Source of the DNA: Mesostigma viride
Lineage: Eukaryota > Streptophyta > Mesostigmatophyceae > Mesostigmatales > Mesostigmataceae
Direction: 5' to 3'
NCBI GenBank assembly: GCA_009746045.1
Contig: RPFO01000643.1
Span: 387,089 to 451,088 of the forward strand
Length of the DNA stretch: 64,000 nt
The translations under genes and the position numbers were made by a program. Positions within the stretch are counted from its first letter, which is position 1. Each line of letters starts with the position of its first letter. Shown piece after piece: positions 9,559 through 19,524 of the stretch. Under the pieces are notes generated by a model. It was given only the letters and a program-made list of their open reading frames with translations, was not told the DNA's origin and ran no database searches.

Positions 9559-9839
9559 GACACCCACACATATGCACAAACTTACAGTTTCTTCTTTTCT
9601 CGGTAGAGAATTTCTGTGGGTATGGCTGCCAGTCCCAATTCCCAGCTGCCCCAATGATGCTTCATCCAACGAACAAAGTACTGATAATAACCATGCCTTC
9701 TGACACAAACACCTGTCTCGCCTCAACGGATGCCAGTCTCCACTACTGCCGGCATGACTGGCCACGACCCTGCTGTGACGCTGCATACGCATGCCTCCTC
9801 CTGCCGGTGGGTGGACCCTTCGCTCGCTGGCCCCTGCAG

Positions 9840-10013
9840 GGTGCGTCCAAGGTGGCGGACCCGGCCATCTGCCGCGTGTGCTCCAGCTTCCAGTGCAGCG
9901 AGGAGTGCCACTATCTGTACATGCACCACAAGGGCCTGTGCATGGCCTCGCGGCGCGTGTGCATTGAGCTGGTGCCAGAGGCGATGCCAGCCATCATGCT
10001 GGCGGAGGGATGA
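9840..10013 (+). CDS. MYND-like zinc-finger terminal exon
   Basis: After a good acceptor (gcccctgcag) the frame reads ASKVADPAICRVC, SSFQCSEECHYLYMHHKGLC, and ends in VPEAMPAIMLAEG with stop TGA at 10011-10013. The spacing C-x2-C-x4-C-x3-C-x7-H-x3-C matches the second half of a MYND finger (CSxxCQ...HKxxC), a protein-interaction module. The first cysteine pair would lie in an earlier exon that I cannot place. The ACCCC array immediately upstream would then be intronic. A TGTAA stands at 10059-10064, a typical distance for a chlorophyte poly(A) signal. Confidence 0.45.
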   Translation, partial: GASKVADPAICRVCSSFQCSEECHYLYMHHKGLCMASRRVCIELVPEAMPAIMLAEG

Positions 10014-11277
10014 GGCAGGTAGCGATGCTGGCCGTGACTGCATCTCGAATATTTATATGTTGTAACTATTGCTGCACAGGGTGGTATCAGCCTGCCTGCA
10101 TCGACCGCCCTTGCTTATACATAACACAGTATCGGTGTGATCGGCCAGCGCTGCGAAACGGACCAGCTGCCTACTATAGTGCCGCCAATACCCGCCAGGT
10201 CGATCAAGGGCCGTCAAGTCCAGCTGGTGTAGCTGCGACATGGAATATCTGACCACTGGTCATAGGATTCGATGGTGTCATCCATGCACGCAAATCCATA
10301 ATAGAGTTCTTCTGGTCACTACACATGAATTTGTTCACTCAACCTCCCCTATCGATCCTGCTGCCACCTGGTAACCTGGTATAGGCCATGGGTCCACAAT
10401 TAGAACAAGGCTCACCGTATTGTGACGGGCATCAGCCATGGGGTATCTACTATACCGGCACTGAGGCATGCCGGGGGGGGGGGGGGGGATAACGGATCGA
10501 GGGAAGCAAAGTGGAACGGGGATCAAGGCCATAAGAGCACCCATCGCCGAGTGCTGGATTGACACCGGTGTTCTGGTTTTGCGCTGGGCGGCACCCAGGG
10601 GCGGCAGGCAGGCAGGGCCTTTTATTTTTGGTCAGACAGCGAGGGTTGCACGCTGGCAGCCTTCCATGCATGGGCCTGAGGCAGGACCAACAGCGGCGCA
10701 TATGAGGTGGTGCACGGATTTGCTTGTTCTGCGCGAACTTCTGCTGGCGGCCTAGCTGCCAGGTGCTGAATGCTGACATATGGTATGGAGCGCTATATAG
10801 ATGATTCGACTGCCAAGGGATCGAAGGTGGCGGGCTGACACTGAGAGAAGCATGCCCTTGTTAAACCCCCAACACATGCAGTTGCATGCCGGTGACAGCC
10901 GGTGACTCAGTCTGCGGTTGCAGACGGTAGTATAGTCGGTTTTCTCTTGAAGAGGAACACTGTCAGATATCTTGCCCGATGAAGTCTTGCCTGATATGGT
11001 TGTGCCTGACATGGCCAGACATGGGCGGAGGCCTCGATGACCAGCTGGCAGTGACGTGTACAGGGCCTTGCGGATCGACGTAGGGTGTCAAGGGGGAATG
11101 GAAAGAAGAAAGCGTCCCCCGCTTTTGTGTGTGTCTGTGTGGCGCGCCCTAACAGTTTGGAGACATACTACTGGTAGTAGGATACTAGGGGCAATCTATG
11201 CCATTGGACAGGGCAGCTGCCTGCATATTGATGGCATGACGCCTACAGTGCCCTCCATATGACCCCGGCCTGAGTGT
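10014..11277. other. Intergenic region
   Basis: No domain-bearing ORF is seen. A 16-G run lies at 10473-10488. Confidence 0.5.
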
Positions 11278-11512
11278 ATTAATTAATTAATTAAACTCGT
11301 GCTCCCGTTGGGGAGTCACGGAGCACCGAAGTGCTTTTAATCCCTGTGTGTGCACTACAGGAGAAAGGGCAGAGACCCCCAGTCTCCTTCATGCCAAAGG
11401 CATGCCACAGCTGCAATCGGGCGCGGCTAGCTAAAAGGACAGGCTAACGATCCGGCAAACTGTGGGTGCAATAAGACCCATGTGAGCATATCATAGCAAG
11501 GAGCGTGGGCAG
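11278..11512 (-). mobile_element. Family D 3'-UTR fragment (D0)
   Basis: This is a 3'-terminal copy of the ORF1-only family D. It has a (TTAA)n tail at 11279-11294, the hairpin CTCCC-GTTG-GGGAG at 11302-11315 (CAAC loop on the element strand) and a second hairpin, AGCAC-TTCG-GTGCT on the element strand, just inside it. The sequence matches 20698-20930. Confidence 0.8.
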
Positions 11513-12077
11513 GTGTATGTCAATGTGGATCTCGCCAAAGGGATGGTTGGTGGTGCAGGCTGGCATCATACGTAAGGGATCCGGCTTGTAAAATACCGCG
11601 ATTGAGGACGTGTCAGGAGTGAGCTGGCGGCATACCAATTTATGTGGCCAGTGCAGGCTGTATCAGGTTCTAATGCCCAGAATTAGCTGGAAGGGCGTAT
11701 TGTATATTGGCCCTTGACCCCTATAGCTGCCAATCCCCCGCTGCCATGCAAGCTGGACGATCCCTGGGTCAGATCGGCCTATGCTCCTGGCCTAAGCTAG
11801 TGTGAACACGAATGTGGCGCTCCGGCAGGCATATGTAATAGAGTTAGCCGCCGGGCATCTTGCATATGCTTGTTGGGCGCTGATTGGAAGTCATTATATG
11901 CTTATAGCTCATTGTAAACGTACATTTTGTAGATTATCGAGGGTGGATTATATAGGTCATGTTGTGGCACCGACCTACATGAAGCTGAAATTGGAGTTAC
12001 TTGGATGTCATTGTGCTGCATGAATGAGCATTAATGAATTAATGAATGAATGAATTAATTAATTAATCAATAGAAAC
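11513..12077. other. Intergenic, no gene seen
   Basis: Only short frames are present. It ends in AATGAATT/TTAA-type repeats at 12030-12070. Confidence 0.4.
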
Positions 12078-12300
12078 TAATTAATTAATAGACACGTGAC
12101 TGCGTCACGTGAGCATAAGTCCTCAGTGGGAGGGGAACATGGGATGGAATGGATGGTGTAAGCTATCTAGGTCCTAGTTACAGGGTTGCGGGCACCACGG
12201 CCCGAATCGCTATGAATGCCATACATACTTGGTCACACGCGGAGCCCCCACAGACTTGGGGGTGGTCTCCTTCATCACTACTTGCCATCTATCCTTGCAT
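12078..12300 (-). mobile_element. LINE family A 3'-end copy (A4)
   Basis: A (TTAA)n tail, 3' UTR and the last codons of ORF2 (DRWQVVMKETTPKSVGAP) are present. It is truncated just after the KDRW codons. Confidence 0.75.
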
Positions 12301-12364
12301 GAGCATGATCAAGTTTATGTTCTTGAAAATAGTTTGTGTTACATTTGCCCGCAACCCTGCAACT

Positions 12365-12443
12365 AGACCGGCGAGCTAGCTCCCTCCAATTCCATTTCCC
12401 TCCCCCTGAGGATTCGTGCTCACGTGACGCAGCTATCGTACGT
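12365..12443 (+). mobile_element. LINE family A 3'-end remnant, plus orientation
   Basis: The stretch gcaaccctgcaactagaccg followed by ctccccctgaggattcgtgc is a diverged plus-strand family A 3' end. It meets the next minus-strand copy tail to tail at a shared (TTAA)n. Confidence 0.6.
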
Positions 12444-12444
12444 C

Positions 12445-12735
12445 ATTAATTAATTAATAGACACGTACGTGACTGCGTCACGTTGGAGCATAAGTCCTCA
12501 GTGGGAGGGGAACATGGGATGGAATGGATGGTGTAAGCTATCTAGGTCCTAGTTACAGGGTTGTGGGCACCGCGGCCCGAATCGCTATGAATGCCATACG
12601 CGGTCACACGCGGAGCCCCCACAGACTTGGGGGTGGTCTCCTTCATCACTACTTGCCATCTATCCTTGCTTACCATCTGCCTCCATAATACAGACAAACC
12701 AGGAGGCTGCCCGGGTATGAGCCCGTCACGTCTTT
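12445..12735 (-). mobile_element. LINE family A 3'-end copy (A5)
   Basis: The (TTAA)n tail, 3' UTR and ORF2 C-terminus (DGLIPGQPPGLSVLWRQM on the minus strand) are present. It is truncated near the RRD codons. Confidence 0.75.
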
Positions 12736-13016
12736 AGTTATTTATAAAAATGTCACGTACGTCATTAGTTATTTATATAATAAAAATGCGATTGCAGCGA
12801 CTTTGCCGCCTAGACAACTGTGCTGGTTGTCTCGATCCTTGATACCATTCGACACTCCTGGCCGCTAGGAACAAACGCACTGATCACACGAGGTTTTGAC
12901 CTCAGTGGGCCAGTGGTGTAGCTCTCGAGAGCCTCGAAGCCGTTACTCTGATTCGCTTCCGGGAGCATATGTGCATCAGCGATCACCACCGATGAAGCTT
13001 TCACGCTATATATAGT

Positions 13017-13028
13017 ATATATACTTAG
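13017..13028. repeat. Left 12-bp TSD of the family C element
   Basis: ATATATACTTAG here is repeated exactly at 19525-19536, directly after the element's 3' end. Confidence 0.85.
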
Positions 13029-13030
13029 GT

Positions 13031-14111
13031 GCGTGGACGATAGGAATTATAGCACCGGCGGGCTTCCAAGTGCCGGACGGCAGGCGGTACCACCACTCCG
13101 TGGCAGCTTGGCCCAGTTTGCTACCGGCTGGCACACGTTTTCAGTGAATTTTGGGCTCCAGATTTAAATGCAACGTGCGGTTTGAGGCAGGGGAAAACAT
13201 GCGTGGACGATAGGAATTATAGCACCGGCGGGCTTCAAAGTGCCGGACGGCAGGCGGTACCACCATTCCGTGGCAGCTTGGCCCAGTTTGCTACCGGCTG
13301 GCACACGTTTTCAGTGAATTTTGGGCTCCAGATTTAAATGCAACGTGCGGTTTGAGGCAGGGGAAAACATGCGTGGACGATAGGAATTATAGCACCGGCG
13401 GGCTTCAAAGTGCCGGACGGCAGGCGGTACCACCATTCCGTGGCAGCTTGGCCCAGTTTGCTACCGGCTGGCACACGTTTTCAGTGAATTTTGGGCTCCA
13501 GATTTAAATGCAACGTGCGGTTTGAGGCAGGGGAAAACATGCGTGGACGATAGGAATTATAGCACCGGCGGGCTTCAAAGTGCCGGACGGCAGGCGGTAC
13601 CACCATTCCGTGGCAGCTTGGCCCAGTTTGCTACCGGCTGGCACACGTTTTCAGTGAATTTTGGGCTCCAGATTTAAATGCAACGTGCGGTTTGAGGCAG
13701 GGGAAAACATGCGTGGACGATAGGAATTATAGCACCGGCGGGCTTCAAAGTGCCGGACGGCAGGCGGTACCACCATTCCGTGGCAGCTTGGCCCAGTTTG
13801 CTACCGGCTGGCACACGTTTTCAGTGAATTTTGGGCTCCAGATTTAAATGCAACGTGCGGTTTGAGGCAGGGGAAAACATGCGTGGACGATAGGAATTAT
13901 AGCACCGGCGGGCTTCAAAGTGCCGGACGGCAGGCGGTACCACCATTCCGTGGCAGCTTGGCCCAGTTTGCTACCGGCTGGCACACGTTTTCAGTGAATT
14001 TTGGGCTCCAGATTTAAATGCAACGTGCGGTTTGAGGCAGGGGAAAACATGCGTGGACGATAGGAATTATAGCACCGGCGGGCTTCAAAGTGCCGGACGG
14101 CAGGCGGTACC
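13031..14111 (+). promoter_or_regulatory. Tandem 170-bp 5'-UTR monomers (6.4 copies)
   Basis: Units start at 13031, 13201, 13371, 13541, 13711, 13881 and 14051 (last one partial). Units 2-6 look identical by eye. Unit 1 differs at two places (cttccaag for cttcaaag, caccactcc for caccattcc). Each unit holds the palindromes TGCCGGACGGCA and ATTTAAAT. Tandem monomers at the 5' end of a non-LTR element are known as promoters in mouse L1; a promoter role here is inferred from position. Confidence 0.75.
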
Positions 14112-14126
14112 GCGACCGCAGCGCGT

Positions 14127-14200
14127 TGGGGGGCTGCCGCCCCCCAAACCCCCCGCGTGGGGGGCTCCGCCCCCCACACCCCCCGCCCCCCCCTCGGTGG
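14127..14200 (+). promoter_or_regulatory. GC-rich leader with two hairpins
   Basis: Two near-perfect stem-loops (ttggggggctgccgccccccaa and tggggggctccgccccccac type) stand just upstream of the first ORF of the element. They may act in RNA packaging, translation or priming; function unknown. Confidence 0.55.
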
Positions 14201-14218
14201 CTGCCACGCCTGCCCTGA

Positions 14219-15051
14219 TTGTTCATGGACGACCCACGACCCCCTTCGCCCAACGGCTCCCCCGCTCCCCGGTTGGCGCCTCGGCGGTCCTCTCGGCTTG
14301 CGGCCCTTCTTGCGGAGGTGGGCGACCCGGCTGCGGGGGGCTCGGGCGCCCCGGTCTCCCCCTCCTTGGTCTGCGAGGTCTGCCGGAGCGGGCACCGCGG
14401 GCACCACATGTTAGTTTGTGATGCTTGCAATTCCGGGTGGCACTTGCAGTGTCTTACTCCCCGGCTCTACCGGGTCCCGCCGGGCTCCTGGACGTGCCCG
14501 CGCTGTCCCCCCCGGCGGGCCCCCGGGCTGCCCTCCCCGCTGGGTGCTCCGGCCCCCTGCCCCGTGTGCCCCCCTGCCGAGGCCCTCGGGGCGGGCCGTG
14601 GCCTGCCCGATGGGGCCGCCGTTGCTCGGGCCCTGGCGCCCTCGGCCCCGGGGCCCCACCCGTCGCCTGGCCCCGCCGACGGGGGCGCGGCGCTGTCGCC
14701 TGGGCTGGGCCCGGCCGACCCCCGGCGGGCCTGGCGACCCCGGCGCCCGCCCCCGGCCCCTCGCTCCCCGACGCTCTGGCCTCCCTTCCCCCGGCCGCGG
14801 TTGGCCACCCAGCCGCCACCCCCGTCCTTGCCGCGTGGGACGGCGGCCCCCGGGCCCACGCGTTCACCTCGTGGCCGCCCTCGCACATTGTCGGCGTGGT
14901 GGGCCGCGCCACCTTTTCTTGGGCGTACTGCCCTTTGTTGCTGGACGCGGTCGGGTTCCAGGCCGCCTTCCCCTCGCTCCCTAGGCCCCCGGCCTTCCTG
15001 GCCCTAGTTGCGCAGGTGCGGGCGACATTTCTTTCCGCCGCCCCCCGGTGA
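14219..15051 (+). CDS. Family C N-terminal region with PHD finger
   Basis: The frame from 14219 (MFMDDPRPPSPNGS) contains a canonical C4HC3 PHD finger at residues 52-96 (14372-14506). It reads CEVC, then CDAC, then H75 and C78 in GWHLQC, then CPRC. PHD fingers bind histone H3 tails (family knowledge), so this could steer the element to chromatin. After a Pro-rich stretch the coding sense continues in another frame (14425-15051 frame, AFTSWPPSHIVGVVGRATFS). The shift lies in GC-rich sequence around 14700-14830. Confidence 0.7.
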
Positions 15052-15610
15052 CGGCCTCGACTCTTTGGGGGTATGTCTTGGAAGGATATCACGCCGGCTG
15101 CCGGCTGCCGTGGCATCTCCCGGCCGCCCGGCAGGAAGAGCTGCTTTCCCTGGACGAGCGGGTGGGTCAGGAGGTGGTCGAGTTCGTCACGGCGGTGGCT
15201 CGAGACGCACAGGTCTCGGTGCGGGCGGCCTACCTCGCGGGCGGCGCCGACCTGGGCCTCATGTCCCCGCGGCAGCTTCGCCTCTTCTTGGACGCCCAGG
15301 CCCCGCCTCCCGGCCCGGTTGCCAGTGGGGGCTTTCTCATCACCTCCCTCAGCCTGGCGCAGGCCGCCATGCTGCGTGTGGAGTTCGGGGCCCCCATCGC
15401 GGTTCAGGGCGGCCAGGCCATCTTGGTGGACTCGGCCGGGCGCGCCCAGCCCCTAACCGCGGGGACGCCTGTTTCTGCCTTCCTCCACGACATCCTGGAG
15501 TTGGCAGGCATCCCGCACGAATGGCACCCCGCGGCTGACCAACCGGTCGGCATCCTCTCGCGCGCCCAGATTGCGCTCTCCCGGGTTGCTGGGAGGCCGG
15601 CTGGGACCCG
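15048..15610 (+). CDS. Family C middle region, no recognised domain
   Basis: The frame includes WGYVLEGYHAGCRLPWHLPA, an acidic helix-like stretch, and FLITSLSLAQAAMLRVEFGA. The segment is continuous for about 180 codons and protein-like. No domain is recognised. The frame is left at the C-run near 15606-15614. Confidence 0.55.
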
Positions 15611-16210
15611 CCCCCCCTCATGTCCGGTCCCTTCTGGAGGGGGACGACCCCGAGTCGGGCTCCTGTGCCATCTGCCTTGAGCCCTTCCGGCCGGGGGATG
15701 GCTTGTGTCGCCTGCCCGCGTGCGGCCACACATTCCATCAAGCGTGCATCGCGCGCAGCTTGCTCCACTCCGTGCCGCGCTGCCCGTTGTGCCGGGCTGT
15801 TGTGCCGCCCCCTGGGACTGCGCTTCCTCTCGGCCCGCCCCCGGTCTCGCTGGGTCCCCTGCCGGGTCCCCACCGGGCCCCGGGGCCAGCTGCCTCCCCG
15901 ACCCCTCGGCCGCCGCCCCCGGCCTCGTTGCCGGGGCCTGGGGTGGTCGCGGGCGCGCTGGCGAGTCCCCCTGGGAGGGGCGCCGGCGTTCTCGATCCCC
16001 CTCCGCTGGGGGTCTCCCCGGTGGGCACTGCCTCCTCCGTGGCCCCGGCGGGCCTGCCGGGCGCTGGTCGGGTCGTGGTGCGCGCGCCTGCCGGCCCGGC
16101 TGGGGAGACGCCGCAGGCCCCACGTCCTGCCTTTGCTGGCGCCGCTCCCCGCCACTCAGCGCCCGCCGACGGCCTTCACCGGTGTGCCGTGCTGCTTCCC
16201 ACGGGGTCCC
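15571..16210 (+). CDS. Family C region with RING-H2 finger
   Basis: Residues 32-74 of this frame (15664-15792) form a C3H2C3 RING-H2: CAIC, C51GH53, H56xxC59 in HTFHQAC, and CPLC. RING-H2 domains are E3 ubiquitin ligases (family knowledge). A long Pro-rich tail follows. A RING finger together with a PHD finger in one non-LTR element is unusual. Frame lost near 16210. Confidence 0.7.
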
Positions 16211-16420
16211 CGTGTGCGGTGTGTTCCACAACCGTAACCTCCTCTGCCAGCACCTTCGCGCTGTGCACCCCGATCTCGGCGCGGCGGATCTGCAGGCCAT
16301 GAGCTGTTACCGGTGCCCGGAAGCTCACTGCCAGCGGGTGTACTCCATTCACGGGCGCGCTCAGCACGCGCGCGCCTGTGTTGCTCAACGGCCCCTCAAC
16401 CGGCCAGCAGTCCCGGCCCC
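16190..16420 (+). CDS. Family C C2H2-type zinc fingers
   Basis: Joining two frames across a shift near 16215 gives CAVC followed by FHNRNLLCQHLRAVH, a C2H2 finger. A second Cys/His cluster, CYRCPEAHC...HGRAQH, is seen at 16303-16370. N-terminal C2H2 fingers that contact target DNA are typical of R2-group proteins (family knowledge). The exact frame in this GC-rich stretch is uncertain. Confidence 0.5.
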
Positions 16421-17287
16421 CTCCCCCCTCCCGCCTCGGCTCCCACCGGCTCCCAGCCCCCGCCGCCCGACTACTCGGCCAGTTGGCGTTGGCTTGACAC
16501 GGTTCCCTGGGATGCATGCGCCATCAACCCGACGTCTACCCTGACCGACCTCCCCCACCGCGCGCGTAGCCTTTTCGCGCAATGTGCAATCGTTTCTCTC
16601 CGGCGCATGCACGCCGCTCCGGACGACCCGCTGGGCTTTAAACTGCACATGGTGACCCCCCGCCTGCTCCTCACCCCTCTCGGGCGTGGTGTGCGCGGCC
16701 TCCAGGGTGCGGTTATTGCCCGTTGCCGACGCTTTCTGCAGGGGGACTGGGAGGGGCTGTTTGGCGTGCCGCCCCCGCGCACGGCCCGGCTGTCGGGGGA
16801 GGTCAACTTCGAGCGGGTGGCCGCCGACGTCATCCGCCTCGTCCGCGAGGGGCAGCTCAGCCGGGCCATGACCCGCTTGGAAATGGCCAAGCTGGCCCCC
16901 GCCAATGCGGCTACCCTGGCGGCCTTGGAGGCTCTTCACCCTGCGGAGCCCGGATTCCAGCTGCCCGTGCCGGACCCCCTGCCGGCCCCCCTCCGGCTGG
17001 ACCGCGACTGCTTCCTGGAGGTGATGCGTGCGGTCCCGCGGGCTTCCTCTACCGGGCCGTCGGGCTGGCGCTACGAGCACTTGGAGGTCCTGGTGGGGCA
17101 TGGGGGCGAGGACATTCTCTTTGACACCCTCATTGACCTGGCGGCTGGTCGCGTTCCTCCCGCTGCGCGCGAGTGGTTAGCGGGCGCTCGCCTCCTCGCT
17201 CTGCTCAAGGGTGTCTTGCCCCCCCCGAGGGCAAGGTGCGCCCGATCGCCTGCGGTGAGGTGCTCCGCAAGCTCGTGGGCAAAGTGA
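16313..17287 (+). CDS. Family C RT, N-terminal part
   Basis: The frame carries ASWRWLDTVPWDACAINPTS type sequence, an alpha-helical region, and RT motif 1 as ASSTGPSGWRYEHLEVL (17041-17095). It is protein-like until the eight-C run at 17217-17224, where the coding sense moves to the next frame. Confidence 0.75.
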   Translation: MPGSSLPAGVLHSRARSARARLCCSTAPQPASSPGPLPPPASAPTGSQPPPPDYSASWRWLDTVPWDACAINPTSTLTDLPHRARSLFAQCAIVSLRRMHAAPDDPLGFKLHMVTPRLLLTPLGRGVRGLQGAVIARCRRFLQGDWEGLFGVPPPRTARLSGEVNFERVAADVIRLVREGQLSRAMTRLEMAKLAPANAATLAALEALHPAEPGFQLPVPDPLPAPLRLDRDCFLEVMRAVPRASSTGPSGWRYEHLEVLVGHGGEDILFDTLIDLAAGRVPPAAREWLAGARLLALLKGVLPPPRARCARSPAVRCSASSWAK

Positions 17288-19386
17288 TCTGCCGCCAAAA
17301 GGCGCCCGAGCTCCGTGCCTTTTTCTGCCCGCCCCTCGCAGCGGGTGAGACCTCGGTGGCGGCCCAGCTGGGGGTGACGACTCCAGGCGGGGCGGATATC
17401 CTCATCCATTCGGTGCAGGCCTACCTCGAGGCCCACCCCACCCACGCTGTCGTCAAGGTCGACTGCCACAACGCGTTCAACAGTCTGTCCCGCGCCAGCA
17501 TGTTTGCGGCCGTCATGGAGTCCTTCGAGGACTTGTACGCTTGGACAGCCGTGTGCTACGGCCAGCCCGGCCAACTGGTTCACATCATGGAGGACGGCAC
17601 TCGCGGCGGCCTGCTGTCGCGGTCGGGCACCCAGCAAGGGGACCCCCTGGGACCCCTGTACTTTGCCGCCCCCCTCCAGGGTTGCCTCCAAGCGGTCCAT
17701 GCTGCCCACCCGGCGGTCGCTATTCAGGCCTACTTGGATGATATCTACCTTCTGGGCCCTGTGCCGGACACCACCGCGGCTCTGCTGGCACTGCAGACCG
17801 CGGTGGCCGACATCAACCTCCAGTTGACCCTTGCCAAGTGCGCGGTGTACTCGCCCCAAGGTGATTGCTCCGGCTTTCCGCCCCAGCTCTTGGGCCGGGA
17901 CGAGCGCCTCCATGGGTTGGATGTCCTCGGCGTTCCGGTTGGCGACCCCGCGTTTGTCATCGATGCTCTGCGGGCCGCCCTCGAGGCACGCACTGAGGTA
18001 CTGCCCTTGATTGCGCGCCTTCATGATTCGCAGACCAAGGGTCTGCTTCTGTGGTTTTGCGCTCACCCTCGCGTCGTTCACTGGCTCCGGGGCGCTCTTC
18101 CGGCTCAGGTCCGGCTGGCCGCCGAGGGCCACGACGAACGCATCCAGTCGGCCTTGGCGCAGCTGGTCCCGGGCCCCGACCTCCCGCCACATGCTATTCG
18201 CATTGCCTCCCTGCCTGCACGGATGGGTGGCTGCGGTCTGACTCGTGCCGCCCGGCTGGCCCCAGCAGCATTTTTGGGCTCCGTCGCTCAGTCGTGGGCG
18301 GAAAGCTGCCGGCTCCTGCCCCTTTTGGCAACGGCAGCGCCTGACCTCCTGGACCCCAGCAGCCCTTTGCCCTTCGTCACCGCCATCCAGGAGGCCTATG
18401 CTGAGATCCAGCAGGCCTGTTCTCCCGTCCGTGCCGCTCAGGCGGTACAGCGCCACCTCCCTCGCGGCACTCCCTCGGTCGCCTCCGTTCAATCTCCCGC
18501 CGCATTCCCTGCTCGCGTCATCGATAAACACCAGAAAACCTACGCGGGTATTCTGCACACGGCTGATTGGATTGCTCTTTTCGCGGACCTCAACGCCCAG
18601 GGACGTGCGTGGCTGTTCTCGCTTTCCTTGCGGAGTGTGGGCTCGGCGTACCTTCGTGCTCTTCCCATGGCCCCCCCATTCGCCTTGGCTCCCAGCCACT
18701 ACTCGGTGGCGCTCCGGCACCAGCTATTTGCCCCGCAGCCTCTTGTTCCGGCCGGGCGGCCTTGTGGTAGCTGTGGGCAGCCGCTGGATCCCACGGGGAC
18801 TCACTACCTTGCCTGCATGGGGGGCCAACAGAATCAGAATTGGTATTTGTATTTGCACACTGTCCTCCTGACGGTGGTGCTCGCCATGATTCGGTCGGTT
18901 TTCCCCCACGCGAACATCCGGTCCGAGGATGCGGATGGCGCTGCCTTCTATTCCCCCAACCACCGGCCTGACATCGTGGTGCTGGACTTTGAGGGGGGTG
19001 GCCGGCATCTGCTTATTGACGTTTCGGTGGCGCGGCCCTTGGCTCTTAGCCACGTGGCTGGGGCCTCCCTCACGGCAGGTTACACGGCGGACCGGGCGGA
19101 GCGGGCCAAGCTCCTGGCCTACGGCGACGTCGGGCACCATCGTGTGGTGCCCTTTGTCCTGGAGGAGTTTGGGGCCATGGGGCCCCTGACCTCCGCCTTC
19201 TTCAAGGAGTGTTGCCGGCTCCGGGAGGACCGGCTGGACCTGGAGGGCCAGCGGGCCCCATGGTCGGCGCGGACCTGGACGTCATATTGGCGTCAGCGCT
19301 TGTCGGTGGCGCTGACTCGGGCCCGCATGGCTGACATCATGCTCCGCCGTACGCGGGCTGATTTTGCGGTGCAGCAGGGCTATTAG
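17173..19386 (+). CDS. Family C reverse transcriptase plus restriction-like endonuclease
   Basis: An open frame of 737 codons; real coding starts about 17220 (EGKVRPIACGEVLRKLVGK, motif 2). Motif A is VVKVDCHNAFNSLSR (catalytic Asp near 17461), motif B is GTQQGDPLGPLYF, motif C is YLDD at 17731-17742, where most LINEs have F/YADD. The thumb is followed by a zinc knuckle CGSCGQPLDPTGTHYLAC near 18763. The endonuclease core HRPDIVVLDF...LLIDVSV is at 18960-19035. These two domains nick target DNA and copy RNA at the nick (family knowledge). C-terminus ends RADFAVQQGY, stop at 19384-19386. The frame is intact over the whole RT palm and endonuclease. Confidence 0.85.
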   Translation: MVSGRSPPRSAQGCLAPPEGKVRPIACGEVLRKLVGKVICRQKAPELRAFFCPPLAAGETSVAAQLGVTTPGGADILIHSVQAYLEAHPTHAVVKVDCHNAFNSLSRASMFAAVMESFEDLYAWTAVCYGQPGQLVHIMEDGTRGGLLSRSGTQQGDPLGPLYFAAPLQGCLQAVHAAHPAVAIQAYLDDIYLLGPVPDTTAALLALQTAVADINLQLTLAKCAVYSPQGDCSGFPPQLLGRDERLHGLDVLGVPVGDPAFVIDALRAALEARTEVLPLIARLHDSQTKGLLLWFCAHPRVVHWLRGALPAQVRLAAEGHDERIQSALAQLVPGPDLPPHAIRIASLPARMGGCGLTRAARLAPAAFLGSVAQSWAESCRLLPLLATAAPDLLDPSSPLPFVTAIQEAYAEIQQACSPVRAAQAVQRHLPRGTPSVASVQSPAAFPARVIDKHQKTYAGILHTADWIALFADLNAQGRAWLFSLSLRSVGSAYLRALPMAPPFALAPSHYSVALRHQLFAPQPLVPAGRPCGSCGQPLDPTGTHYLACMGGQQNQNWYLYLHTVLLTVVLAMIRSVFPHANIRSEDADGAAFYSPNHRPDIVVLDFEGGGRHLLIDVSVARPLALSHVAGASLTAGYTADRAERAKLLAYGDVGHHRVVPFVLEEFGAMGPLTSAFFKECCRLREDRLDLEGQRAPWSARTWTSYWRQRLSVALTRARMADIMLRRTRADFAVQQGY

Positions 19387-19524
19387 GTTCCTCCCGTTAG
19401 TAGGCGTTTCCATTGGTCTTATCGTAGTATAGAGCTTTGACATGGCTCTGTATATAGGTTTCTAGCTGGGCGTTTGTTTTGGTTTGAGTGATTTCACTCT
19501 GCTGTAAGTAATTATATTTTTAAA
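19387..19524 (+). terminator. Family C 3' UTR and terminus
   Basis: The 138-base 3' UTR contains the perfect inverted repeat GAGTGA-TT-TCACTC (about 19487-19500). TGTAA is at 19504-19508, some 16 bases before the element end. TGTAA is the main poly(A) signal of chlorophycean algae (family knowledge). The same features recur at the end of the copy at 24510. Confidence 0.65.

Larger units (their letters stand above)
13029..19524 (+). mobile_element. Full-length RLE-type non-LTR retrotransposon (family C, R2/NeSL/Utopia-like)
   Basis: A 6.5 kb unit bounded by the 12-bp TSD ATATATACTTAG. In order it has 170-bp 5' monomers (13029-14111), a GC-rich leader with two strong hairpins (14127-14200), a PHD finger, a RING-H2 finger, C2H2-type fingers, a reverse transcriptase with YLDD, a CCHC-like motif and a restriction-like endonuclease (PD...D type). 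A 3' UTR ends GAGTGATTTCACTC, TGTAA and atatttttaa. RT plus downstream PD-(D/E)XK endonuclease is the layout of the early-branching R2/CRE/NeSL/Utopia lineage (family knowledge). RT sequence style suggests Utopia, but that is an inference. Six frame changes, mostly at C-runs, interrupt the reading frame as given. Confidence 0.88.

Noticed and set aside
16490-17110. Minus-strand ORFs over the family C element (for example 17071-18720)
   Set aside because: They are GC-rich shadows of the plus-strand RT, which has recognisable motifs.
14219-17287. Programmed frameshifting of the family C protein
   Set aside because: Six shifts in differing directions at C-runs fit indel errors better than a programmed signal.
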